From assembly GCF_002844555.1 (NCBI RefSeq), contig NZ_PJNI01000001.1, positions 186,001 to 250,000 on the forward strand: 64,000 bases of DNA, read 5' to 3'. Source of the stretch: Brumimicrobium salinarum (GTDB taxonomy: Bacteria; Bacteroidota; Bacteroidia; Flavobacteriales_D; Crocinitomicaceae). Below, piece by piece: positions 39,453-50,297 of this stretch; position 1 is the first letter of the stretch, and the number at the start of each line of letters is the position of its first letter. The position numbers and the translations under genes are program-made. Below the pieces are notes generated by a model that searched no databases, had not been told where the DNA came from, and was given only the letters and a program-made list of their open reading frames with translations.

Positions 39453-40492
39453 GTCCTCCCCCCTGCCCCCCTCCAAAGGGGGAAGTGCTGCGGAGTAACT
39501 TCTGGGTTTAAGGAGAACGATTTTCACGTTAAAACATCTTTTATACGCAAAGTTCTACTTACACACTTAGAGGTGGGTCTTTACGTCTCCCCCTCAGGAG
39601 GGGGTTGGGGGGAGGATTTTGTTTCTAACCAACTTTTCCTTTTTAGTAAAATCAATTTCTATTTTAACGCTGTTTTGTAAATAGTAAAGGGTGGGTTTTA
39701 TTGTGTCCTCCCCCTGCCCCCCTCCAAAGGGGGAAGTGCTGCGGAGTAACTTCTGGTTTTAAGGAGAACGATTTTCACGTTAAAACATCTTTTATACGCA
39801 AAGTTCTACTTGCACACTTAGAGGTGGGTCTTTACATCTCCCCCTCAGGAGGGGGTTGGGGGGAGGATTTAGCCTCGGACTAAAGACCTCCATACTTATT
39901 CGCCTTTTACACAAAAAAAGAGATTCCTCCATCAGCAAAAATCAAAGATTTTAACTGCTGTTCGGAATGACAAACAGATGAGAGAATTATGGGGTAAAAA
40001 CAAGCCGAAGCTCTGCTTCGGCTTGTTTTTACCCACCCTCACACCCGAAACGATTGTCATTCCGATGGAGCCCGAGAACTCGGGGCGACGAGGAATCTAT
40101 TTTTATAGCCGAAAAGTGGGTTCTTTCATCTCTTCCGTCAGCTGACGGAGATTGAGGGGAGGATTTTGTTTCAAACCAACTTTTCCTTTTTAGTAAAATC
40201 AATTTCTATTTTAACGCTGTTTTATAAATAGTAAAGGGTGGGTTTTAAGTGTCCTCCCCCCTGCCCCCTCCAAAGGGGGAAGTGCTGCGGAGTAACTTCT
40301 GGTTTTAAGGAGAACGATTTTCACGTTAAAACATCTTTTATACGCAAAGTTCTACTTGCACACTTAGAGGTGAGTCTTTACGTCTCCCCCTCAGGAGGGG
40401 GAAGTGCTGCGGAGTAACTTCTGGTTTTAAGGAGAACAGTATCTTTTCAAAAATCTATTTTTATACCCAAAAAGTGGGGCTCGGGGAGGATT
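39453..40492. repeat. Intergenic repeat island: three copies of a 166-nt GC-rich element, plus part of a fourth
   Basis: Near-identical units lie at 39453-39618, 39705-39870 and 40251-about 40402. A partial unit follows at 40397-40438. Each unit starts GTCCTCCCCCCTGCC and ends GGGGGGAGGAT, so the ends are inverted repeats, with a CTCCAAAGGGGGAAG hairpin near the left end. A flank of about 85 nt before the second and third units is also duplicated (39619-39704 and 40166-40250). This is the intergenic repeat common in Bacteroidota. No protein is likely to be encoded. Confidence 0.85.
39921..40098. repeat. Nested inverted repeat with a perfect 43-nt central palindrome
   Basis: Between the second and third GC-rich units, AGATTCCTC...GGAATGACAA (39921-39973) is mirrored by TTGTCATTCC...GAGGAATCT (40054-40098). 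In the middle, arms 39992-40011 and 40015-40034 are perfectly complementary with a 3-nt loop (GGGTAAAAACAAGCCGAAGC and its complement). Such ends are frequent in bacterial intergenic repeats. Confidence 0.8.
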
Positions 40493-43400
40493 CTACAACT
40501 TCACAAACCCAACCGCATCAACAGCGCTTCCAACTGTCTGTATCTTATAACTCCCCGAACTCCATCCCGAAGTATTCACATAAAAGACGTTCAGCCCTTT
40601 CTGTAAGGCTTCGTTTTCTGTGATGGTGTGCACTTTTCTTCCTTGATTGTCATAAATATGTAAACCAATGACCGTTTCCTTGGGGAGAACAACTTTTACC
40701 GTTAGTTGATCGTTCACTGGATTAGGATAAGGGTGAATAAGGGCCATTTCTGTTGGTGCAACTGCCGTGCAGACTTCGTTGTTGGCTAAATTGAGTTCAG
40801 AAAACTGACCCGGAGCAACAATCCGACCTTCAATGCATAAATAGTTCTGGTTGACTTCCTGATCTTGAACTGCAGCACTTGGCGAAGCGGAGAAAATATA
40901 ATTCTCACTCTCCCCTGCTTGGAGGTTGCCTTCCCAGGTCTCCTTGAGTGGAACCATCCCAGGTTTGCGCAAGAATAAATCTACTGAAGTGATTGGTGTG
41001 GTTCCTACGTTCTTCAATTGAACGCCTAAGGTTAAAAATCCGTTTACTTCCTGACTAAACAATTGAGACAATTCCAAATCCGTGGTGCGTTCCAAGACGG
41101 TGCGTTGTATGCTCACACTGTCGGAGCAGCCGTGAATGTTGCGAACCCACAATGCTACCTCGTAAGTGGTATCGATTTGACTTTCGTCAAAAACGATACT
41201 GGTATCTGGACTTTGTGAGGTGGCGAAATCTCCAAAGGTCCACTGGTATTCATTTGCTCCTGTACTTGTACTTTCAAAAGTAATGGGGTAATCGGTGACA
41301 AACGCATTGGGGGAAAATTCAAAATCTGCCGAAATGAAATCTGCTATTTCCACCATAGCAAGTGCAGTATTCATACAGCCAAATGCCGATTGAACGGTTT
41401 GTTCTAAAGTATAACTGCCGCTTTGGTCGAAATTAGCGTTGACCGTAAATCCAGTGAGTGGAGCTTGACCGTCAATGGACCAATCGACTTGAGCTACACT
41501 GCCATTGGGAATGAAAGAATTATCCGTAAACTCGGTTTCTATGCCCGCACATGCCTGATCTACCGTATAATTAACTTGCGGAGTTGCATGAATTTTAACG
41601 GTTTGACTTTCGCTGTCGCTGCATCCGTTATTTGCTGTAGCAGTTAAGGTTACGGTGTAATTTCCATGCGCTGCATACGGTTTTTGCGGATCCGCTTGTC
41701 CGGAATTAGTGCCGTCTCCAAAGTTCCACTGATAGGTAGAAATAGTTGCAGGTGCCGTAATTGTGGAAGCATTCTGATAATTCACAACGTTGCCTTCACA
41801 CACTTCGGTAAAGGTGAAATCTATATTTGGTGTGGGATCTATTGTTGTGCTTTGAACCAAGGTGTCTATACATCCAAAAATATCCGTTCCAACGAGCATT
41901 ACGTCAAAATCTCCCGAAGTTTCAAAAAGGTGATGCGTATTTTGACCATTGGCCGTGTTTGCTGTTCCGCTTGCAGGGTCTCCAAAATTCCAACTCCAAG
42001 CAGTAATTGGTTCCGGAGACAATTGTCCGCCGTTGAAGGTAATGTCTTGCCGCTGACAACTGTTCGTTGATGTAAAGGATAGACTGGGATTGGCTTTAAC
42101 TTCTATCGGAACGGTCGTGGTATTGAAACAACCCGATGACGTTGCTATGGTTAAAGTAATATCATAATTGCCCGCCGTAGCATACGCGAAACTGCCTTGT
42201 GTTGCGCTTGCTGTTTCTCCATTTCCAAAATTCCAATCGCTTGAAACGATGCTGGAACCGTCTGTGGTGCTGGAAAGATCTTCATAAGCGAAGGGTGCTG
42301 CGGTACACACATAGGCAGGAACATCTGCTAAAATGTTGGGCGCATCTCCAATGATGGTAATGGCAATGGTGTCCTTTACATTACAGCCGTTGGCGTTTTC
42401 AGCAATAACACTGTAAGTTCCTGTTGTGGTAATTTCAATTTCTGATGTTGTTTCGCTCGTGTTCCATACATAGTTTGTAGCCTCATTTGCTCCTGCAGTT
42501 AACCCTAAGTTGTTGCCCGAACATAAATCTTTGTCGGGACCTAAAGTGGCAGTGCTCGAAAATGGATCTTCCGAAAAAGTTAAGGTGTCCGATTTAAAAA
42601 CGCATCCGTTGGTATCGGTGACGACAACATGAACCGCCCCTGGAGAAGCGATGTTTAATGTATCACCTGTAGAACCGTCTGACCAAAGGTAGGTATAGTG
42701 TTGACCGAGACCTGTATCCCATATTATGGAATCGTTGGGACAGTAGAGTTGGGTTGTGGGGTGTTGAAATTCTGGTAATTGAACATCTATTGTGTCACTT
42801 GAAATGTTTCCGAAAATATCTTCAACTTCCACCCAGTAGGTTCCGGATTGAGAAGGGATAAGGCTATCAGCAGTAGAGCCGTCTGACCAGAGGTAGGAGG
42901 TGAAATGTTTTCCAGCTTTTATAATTAAATTACAAAAGCTGTAATGAGATGAATCAATACCCACATTGACAGGTGGGGCGTACTTATTCATCAGATAGGA
43001 TTCAACTTGAGTAAGCTCTGATAAACCTAGATTGCGATTATAAGCTACCATTTCAGCAAGATTACCTTCAAAAAAGTAATTAAGATCGAATCTTCCACCA
43101 ACTCTAATTCCATTAAAGGACCCTGTACCAGTTGCTCCATTATCCTTATGAATCCCATTTTCTCTAATAGTATAAGAACCATTATTATACTGTATAGTGA
43201 AAAGTGTATAATCAAATGGAAACGATTTTGGATAGCTTTGAGTAAAGGTACTACCTGAATGAATGGACATTGTTAAGTTTGCTCTATGATAAAAAGAGTA
43301 GCCACCAGGATAATTTAGTCCACTGAAATAATACTTATTTCCAGCAGTAGATATATCTTTAAGAATGATAAAGAATGTATTTGGAGAATTGAATGTTTGA

Positions 43401-43684
43401 TTAAAATCACAATCCATATAGTTATAATATCCACTAAATGATAAAGATGGGTGATTATTGAAGTCGTAAATAATATTGGGTCTGCGACTGGGTATAGTTT
43501 GAACAGCATTAAATCCATTTCCACTTTTATCATGTAAGATAGCTGCATTATTATTTGAATCTTGTGTTACCGAATCAGCAGAATACCATAATATAATATC
43601 ATTGATATCATTTGGATCTGTTTGAGTTTGAACACAAAACGAAATTATGCCGATAAATAGGGTTAAAAATACGTACTTAATCAT
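40493..43684 (-). CDS. Large secreted PKD-repeat protein with T9SS sorting domain
   Basis: The 1063-residue protein has a signal peptide (about 1-20), then a LamG-like beta-sandwich (about 25-235). Three short Ig-like units follow (LWSDGST twice, VWNTSET; about 245-450), and then about five PKD-type domains (WNFGNG, WNFGDP, WNFGDG, WSIDGQ, WTFGDF; about 450-860) each closed by a GC motif. After a CARDB-like strand region the end is a type A T9SS sorting domain (PYPNPVNDQLTVKV ... GFVKL). Likely a surface adhesin or glycan-binding protein, which is inference. The stop codon lies right beside the repeat island. Confidence 0.88.
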   Translation of the reverse strand: MIKYVFLTLFIGIISFCVQTQTDPNDINDIILWYSADSVTQDSNNNAAILHDKSGNGFNAVQTIPSRRPNIIYDFNNHPSLSFSGYYNYMDCDFNQTFNSPNTFFIILKDISTAGNKYYFSGLNYPGGYSFYHRANLTMSIHSGSTFTQSYPKSFPFDYTLFTIQYNNGSYTIRENGIHKDNGATGTGSFNGIRVGGRFDLNYFFEGNLAEMVAYNRNLGLSELTQVESYLMNKYAPPVNVGIDSSHYSFCNLIIKAGKHFTSYLWSDGSTADSLIPSQSGTYWVEVEDIFGNISSDTIDVQLPEFQHPTTQLYCPNDSIIWDTGLGQHYTYLWSDGSTGDTLNIASPGAVHVVVTDTNGCVFKSDTLTFSEDPFSSTATLGPDKDLCSGNNLGLTAGANEATNYVWNTSETTSEIEITTTGTYSVIAENANGCNVKDTIAITIIGDAPNILADVPAYVCTAAPFAYEDLSSTTDGSSIVSSDWNFGNGETASATQGSFAYATAGNYDITLTIATSSGCFNTTTVPIEVKANPSLSFTSTNSCQRQDITFNGGQLSPEPITAWSWNFGDPASGTANTANGQNTHHLFETSGDFDVMLVGTDIFGCIDTLVQSTTIDPTPNIDFTFTEVCEGNVVNYQNASTITAPATISTYQWNFGDGTNSGQADPQKPYAAHGNYTVTLTATANNGCSDSESQTVKIHATPQVNYTVDQACAGIETEFTDNSFIPNGSVAQVDWSIDGQAPLTGFTVNANFDQSGSYTLEQTVQSAFGCMNTALAMVEIADFISADFEFSPNAFVTDYPITFESTSTGANEYQWTFGDFATSQSPDTSIVFDESQIDTTYEVALWVRNIHGCSDSVSIQRTVLERTTDLELSQLFSQEVNGFLTLGVQLKNVGTTPITSVDLFLRKPGMVPLKETWEGNLQAGESENYIFSASPSAAVQDQEVNQNYLCIEGRIVAPGQFSELNLANNEVCTAVAPTEMALIHPYPNPVNDQLTVKVVLPKETVIGLHIYDNQGRKVHTITENEALQKGLNVFYVNTSGWSSGSYKIQTVGSAVDAVGFVKL

Positions 43685-43900
43685 ATTAGATTTTTCAACA
43701 TAGTATCACTATAATACAAATATAAAGTATTCAAATGAATATACCTTTATGAATATTTTTTAGATTAAACATCTCGACATGATGACGATTGATAGATAAG
43801 CTATTAAACTCAAGGTATTAATACAGGGACAATATCTCAACACAGTTGTATTTGAACTAAAATACTGCTTAACCTGCACAGTTTAAATTCATTAATTCCT

Positions 43901-43908
43901 TACATTTG
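43901..43908 (+). promoter_or_regulatory. Possible -7 box of the glycan locus
   Basis: TACATTTG matches TAnnTTTG 27 nt before the ABC-transporter start at 43936. No TTG stands at the -33 position, so the call is weak. Confidence 0.35.
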
Positions 43909-43935
43909 TTTTTTTATAATATTTCCTAAATGTAG

Positions 43936-45731
43936 ATGTCACTAAAAATAAAATTAAAGAAATACTTTTCTTCTTTTAATTACTTCTATGGTTATTTAAA
44001 GTATAGGGTGTTTCTCATGCTCTTTTTAAGTATTCTTATTGGAATACTAGATGGATTAGGGTTGTCTATGTTTTTACCTTTATTACAAATGGCAGATGGT
44101 AGCTCTGAAGTAAGTAGTGAAGGAATGGGAAGTTTGAGTTTTATTATTGATGGAATACAGCAATTAGGGTTTGAACTTAACCTCATAACAGCTCTAATTT
44201 TTATGTTCACATTCTTTTCATTAAAAGGATTCATTTATTTTATTTCCCTAAAATTTAATGTGAAAATACTTCAGTTTTTTGTCTCTTCTATGCGCATTAA
44301 ACTTACAGATCTGTTTACCCGCTATTCTTTTCAGCAATTCGTAACTTCCGATGTTGGGAGAATACAAAACTCGATGACAGGAGAAGTAGCACGTGTATCT
44401 AACGCATTCCGATTTTTTACAGATAGCGTACAGAACTTGATTATGGTTTTCGTATACCTCAGTTTTGTATTCATGGTTGATTGGAGGTTTGCTTTATTAG
44501 TATCTGTTGGGGGCGGACTTTCTAATCTTTTTTTAGACGTCTTTTTAAGAAAACGAAAGAGGAGTCCACAAAGCTCACTAATAATAATAGTAAGTTCCAA
44601 GGAGTTATCATTCAATACATAGCCAATTTTAAATATTTAAAAGCCACAGGTTTTATAAAGAAGTATGCAGTGCAATTAAAAAAACAAATTAAAGCAGTAG
44701 AAAATAACAATACCCAAATTGGATATTTAAATGCTAAAATCACTGCACTACGTGAACCTATATTAATTGGTGTTGTATGTGTTGTAATATTGATTCAGGT
44801 TGAGTTTCTGGGCGGCCAACTTGCAGGTATTATGATTAGTTTATTGTTTTTTTACCGTGCATTGTCTGGCCTAATGATTTTTCAAGGAAGCTATAACAAC
44901 TATCTTTCTGTATCTGGTTCATTAGAAAATATTATTGATTTTGAAAATGAATTAAAAGTAAATAAAGAAAGCAATGGGAATAAAGATTTTAAACAATTTA
45001 AGGATAGCATTATCGTTAAAAATGTAGATTTTGGATACGATGAAACAGATGGTATACTCAAAAACTTAAACCTTGAGATTCCAAAAAATAAAACCATCGC
45101 TTTTGTAGGAGAAAGTGGAAGTGGGAAAACAACGTTGGTTAATTTAGTGGGCGGATTGTTGAAGCCAAAAAAAGGAGAAATTTATGTAGATGGTGTTTCT
45201 TTTGAAGAATTAGACTTGAATGCTTATCAATCTCGAATTGGATACATTACGCAAGAACCCGTAATCTTTAACGACAGCATTTTCAACAACGTAACACTTT
45301 GGGCAACACCAACCCCTGAGAATATAAAACGATATGAGGAAGCTCTACAACAAGCTTCATTGCATCAGTTTATAGCTACATTATCCAAAAAAGGTGAAAC
45401 TATGTTGGGGAATAACGGGATTAACTTGAGTGGTGGACAAAAACAACGAATTTCCATTGCACGAGAACTGTATAAAAACATTGATATTCTTATATTAGAT
45501 GAAGCGACATCAGCATTGGATTCTGAAACAGAAAAAGAGATTCAAACAAATATCGATAAAATTAAAGGAGATTATACGATTTTAATCATTGCACACCGAC
45601 TTTCCACCATTAAAAATGCTGATAAAGTGTACATGATGGATAAAGGAGAAATTATTGATGAAGGATGTTTTAATGACTTATTTGAAAGCTCCAGTCACTT
45701 CAGGAAAATTGTAGAATTACAAGAATTGTAG
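43936..45731 (+). pseudogene. ABC transporter, fused permease and ATPase (MsbA/PglK-like), frameshifted
   Basis: Probably a flippase or exporter for the lipid-linked glycan made by the following genes. The reading frame breaks at a run of seven T at 44528-44534. With eight T the frames join as NLFFRRLFKKTKEES and the protein has 598 residues. The permease (five to six helices) covers about 1-340 and the nucleotide-binding domain about 350-598, with Walker A GESGSGKT, the signature LSGGQKQR and Walker B ILILDEATSALD. As read, two separate parts (43936-44622 and a GTG-start ORF from 44670) result. A second possible site is the T5 at 44542-44546. Confidence 0.82.
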
Positions 45732-45753
45732 TTGTACCTTAATAATAACTTAA

Positions 45754-46500
45754 ATGCAAAACATTGCCGTAATTATACAAGCACGAACAGGGTCAAAGCG
45801 ACTACCAAATAAAATGTTGAAGCCTTTTATCAATAATAAAAGCTTACTAGAGGTTATTTTGGGGCAATTTATTGACTTTAAATATAAAGTTATCCTTGCA
45901 ACCTCTACTAAAAAACAAGACGATGCAATTGAAGAGATTGCAAAGAAGAAAAATATCACATTTTTTAGAGGAAGTGAAAACAATGTTTTGGGAAGGTTTA
46001 TTGATGCTGCCGAGGAAAATAATATTGATATTATTGTAAGAGTCTGTGCCGATAATCCTTTTATATCCATAGATTATATATATGATTTAATAGCATCCTA
46101 TAAAGCATCGCCTGCAGAATACATCAGCTTTCAAACTACAAATCAAACACCATCAATTAAAACGCATTATGGCTTTTTTGCGGAACTTGTTGAGCTAAAA
46201 GCACTGAAAAAAATAATCAAAAAGACAGACGATTCCTTCTATCAAGAACATGTTACAAATTATATTTATGAAAACGAAAATGAATTTGCCACACGCTTTT
46301 TAGCAATCCCTTTTAAAGAAAATCAAAAAATTAGATTGACAATTGATACTTTAGAAGACTTTAAGTTGTGTCAGAACATATATCTTGCAAATTATTCTAA
46401 TAAAGAAGCTTTAATTCCTGAAAATTTAGTGGAGTTTTTGAGTAATGAAGAAGAATGTTTAACATTAATGCAACAACAAATAGATAAACAAAGAAAATGA
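45754..46500 (+). CDS. CTP-dependent sugar-acid cytidylyltransferase (SpsF/NeuA-like)
   Basis: Likely activates a nonulosonic acid with CTP to its CMP form. The 248-residue protein starts with the pyrophosphorylase loop IIQARTGSKRLPNKML, then a VRVCADNPFIS segment near 100 typical of the CTP_transf_3 family, in the SpsF-type branch rather than classic NeuA. The 4-nt overlap (ATGA) with the synthase gene that follows supports a shared pathway. The exact sugar is not determined. Confidence 0.78.
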   Translation: MQNIAVIIQARTGSKRLPNKMLKPFINNKSLLEVILGQFIDFKYKVILATSTKKQDDAIEEIAKKKNITFFRGSENNVLGRFIDAAEENNIDIIVRVCADNPFISIDYIYDLIASYKASPAEYISFQTTNQTPSIKTHYGFFAELVELKALKKIIKKTDDSFYQEHVTNYIYENENEFATRFLAIPFKENQKIRLTIDTLEDFKLCQNIYLANYSNKEALIPENLVEFLSNEEECLTLMQQQIDKQRK

Positions 46501-47536
46501 ATGATCATACCTACATTATTGGAGAAATAGGGCAAAACCATAACGGTTCTGTTGAAATAGCAAAACTGATAATTGATCTCATTTCTCGACCAATTCATGA
46601 TGAAGTTTTTGGTGAAGTTTTGAAGGGAATGGATGCTGTAAAACTGACCAAAAGAGATTTAACGCAAGAGCTTTCTCAATCACAAATGGATAGACCGTAT
46701 GATAATCCAAATTCATTTGGAAAAACTTATGGCGAGCATAGGGAATACTTAGAGTTAAGTGATGAAGAACACTTTGAAGTTTATAAATATGCGAAAGAAA
46801 AAGGCTTAGAATTTGTTGAAACTTTGTGTGCAACAGGTTGCTTATCTCTTCTTAAATTGTTTACGCCAGATAGGTTAAAGGTAGCTAGTAGGGATTTAAC
46901 TAATTTACCCTTGTTGGCAGCATTGGCAGAAACAAAAATTCCTATAATCGTTTCAACGGGGATGGCTGGAAAAAAGGAGTTGGATGATGCAATTGAAACC
47001 ATTACCAAATACCATAATGATTTATCTATTTTGCATTGCGTTTCACAATACCCCACACATCCAAAAAGTGTAAATCTCAGAACAATCAACTATTTAATTA
47101 AAAATTATAGTGATTATACTATTGGTTACTCGGATCATACCATCGGTATTTCTACGCCAGTTGCAGCTGTTGCAAGCGGTGCTAAAATAATTGAAAAGCA
47201 CATTACAATTGACAGAAGAATGAAAGGGACGGACCAAGCAGGTTCCTTAGGCCCAGATGGTGTTCATCGTATGGTTCGAGATATTCGTATCTTAGATGAA
47301 TCCCTTGGGGAAGAAAATATATTTATTGTTGAAGATACGACAGCAGCCAAAAATAAACTGGAACGATCGATTGCTTCTAAACGACTAATTAAGAAAGGCG
47401 AGGTTATACAAGAAAGTGACATCCATCTGTTATCTCCTGGTGACGGATTTAAATGGATAGATAAAAATCTTGTTGTAGGAAAAACAACATTAAGTGATAT
47501 CCCTGCTAACGAAATTATTTATTCAAAACACATACT

Positions 47537-47540
<4 letters not shown>
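46497..47540 (+). CDS. Nonulosonic acid 9-phosphate synthase, animal NANS-like
   Basis: Condenses phosphoenolpyruvate with a 6-phosphorylated hexose or ManNAc. The 347-residue protein has the TIM-barrel NeuB domain (1-285) and a C-terminal antifreeze-like SAF domain (about 290-347). It has the NANS-type start IIGEIGQNHNG and the stretch RPYDNPNSFGKTYGEH, which closely matches the animal enzyme (RPYTSKHSWGKTYGEH as I recall it) and differs from ordinary NeuB. Further motifs: STGMAGKKELD, TIGYSDHTIGI and EKHITIDRRMKGTDQAGSL. This suggests ManNAc-6-P or Man-6-P as substrate and KDN-9-P or Neu5Ac-9-P as product. Confidence 0.85.
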
Positions 47541-48777
<1,237 letters not shown>

Positions 48778-48795
48778 TAAAACACACCACAAGCT

Positions 48796-50274
48796 ATGAC
48801 CAGAAAAGAAGTCGTTGACATCTTAAACCAATTTGAATCTGAACATCCCGTTGACGAATGGACTGTTAAAGGTATTCATGTGTGGCCGATGATTAAAATT
48901 GATTTGTTTTTTAGGTGGTTAAAAGTCACAGATGAGCGATATAAAAAATCATCAGAACTCTTTAAAGTTAAGAAAAACAACTTATTCAAAAAGTCTTATT
49001 TGACTGTAATATCAATGCTAAGGTTAAGTGTCTTACTAATTAAACCGACAAGAAAAGAAGAAAGCTTTTTCTTTTTAGATTCACGATCTTACAGATCAAA
49101 AATTGATAATAAACAAAGAAATAGGTTTTATCATTCATTAGTAGACTATATTAATCATTTAAAGCCTGCCTCAAAAATGATATATATAAGTGATGACTCC
49201 GAATACTCTATCTATCCATCAGATGAGTCAATTTACTTTAGTAGTAAGTATTTTCATGCTATTCGACTTTTGAGTTTGTTTAAAAAACCAAATAAAGTTA
49301 GTGAATCAAGCCATTTTGATTCTTTAATGAAAACCTTTGGTGAAGATGGCTACAAGATTGTTTCTAAACAACACTATAAAAATGAAATAGATAATTTATT
49401 CAATTCTATTTTGGAGCAAAAATATTTAATAAAAACAATCTTACGAAAGGAGAATGCAACGCTTACTTTTGAATTGTGTTTTTATTCACTTACACGTTAT
49501 GCGGCCAACATAGCAGCAAGAGAACTAAACATAGAAACAATAGAAATACAACATGGTGGAATGGGTCCTGAACACATCGCCTACTCAGGTTGGAGTAAAT
49601 TTCCTAAAGAAGGGTATGAATTAATGCCTAAGACGATATGGCTTTGGGATGATGCCAGTTACAACCTCATAAAAAAGTGGACGAACAAACAACATTATCA
49701 TAGTTGTTTTTTAGGAGGAAACCCTTGGATTTCATTTTTATTGAACGACAGTCAAAACAAATATTCAAGCTTTCCAACTGATAAAAAAATCATTTTATAC
49801 ACGCTTCAAACACATGACATAGAACCATATTTGTTAGAAACGATTGCTAGTACTCCTGAAGAGTATCAATGGTGGATTAGGTTACATCCCGGTAAATTAG
49901 ACGCACGAAATTCTATTTTAGCACAAATAGAAGAGCGAAACCTTTTAGACAAAGTAATAATTGACAAAGCCACTAATTTGCCTCTTCCAATTATATTATT
50001 GAATACTTCTGTGCATATTTCTGCCTTCTCGGGAAGCGTTATAGAGGCTGCTATGCTAGGGGTGTTTTCTATTTTAATTGATGAAATTGGTGTTTCTAAT
50101 TATCAAAAACAAATTCAGGATGGGTTAGCTGTTGCGGAGTTAAGTAAAGATAAAGACAAGTTAATTGAAAAAATAAAATCTTATCCCACTGACTCGATAT
50201 ATGAAAATAATAATTCTCATGAGAACCAATATAATAATTATAAAAGCTTTATTGATAATCTATTAACTTCATAA
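48796..50274 (+). CDS. Uncharacterised putative glycosyltransferase, candidate nonulosonate transferase
   Basis: The 492-residue protein has no obvious standard GT family. The N-terminus reads WTVKGIHVWPMIKIDLF, a W...G...WP motif seen in other surface-glycan proteins. The middle has IEIQHGGMGPEH, and the C-terminal half has LYTLQTHDIEPYLLE and WWIRLHPGK. An HP motif of this type binds CMP in bacterial sialyltransferases and is also seen in other GT-B proteins. Position directly after the three nonulosonate genes makes it the candidate transferase. The role is inference. Confidence 0.6.
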   Translation: MTRKEVVDILNQFESEHPVDEWTVKGIHVWPMIKIDLFFRWLKVTDERYKKSSELFKVKKNNLFKKSYLTVISMLRLSVLLIKPTRKEESFFFLDSRSYRSKIDNKQRNRFYHSLVDYINHLKPASKMIYISDDSEYSIYPSDESIYFSSKYFHAIRLLSLFKKPNKVSESSHFDSLMKTFGEDGYKIVSKQHYKNEIDNLFNSILEQKYLIKTILRKENATLTFELCFYSLTRYAANIAARELNIETIEIQHGGMGPEHIAYSGWSKFPKEGYELMPKTIWLWDDASYNLIKKWTNKQHYHSCFLGGNPWISFLLNDSQNKYSSFPTDKKIILYTLQTHDIEPYLLETIASTPEEYQWWIRLHPGKLDARNSILAQIEERNLLDKVIIDKATNLPLPIILLNTSVHISAFSGSVIEAAMLGVFSILIDEIGVSNYQKQIQDGLAVAELSKDKDKLIEKIKSYPTDSIYENNNSHENQYNNYKSFIDNLLTS

Positions 50275-50297
50275 TAATAAACGTACAAATTTCAACA

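Noticed and set aside
39701-39883. 60-residue protein in the repeat island
   Set aside because: It is a translation of the GC-rich intergenic repeat (ending in a Ser-Pro-Ser-Gly-Gly-Gly-Trp-type pattern common for this repeat) and no real gene.
39453-40492. CRISPR array
   Set aside because: The units are 166 nt long, unevenly placed and have inverted ends. There are no short regular repeats with unique spacers and no cas genes.
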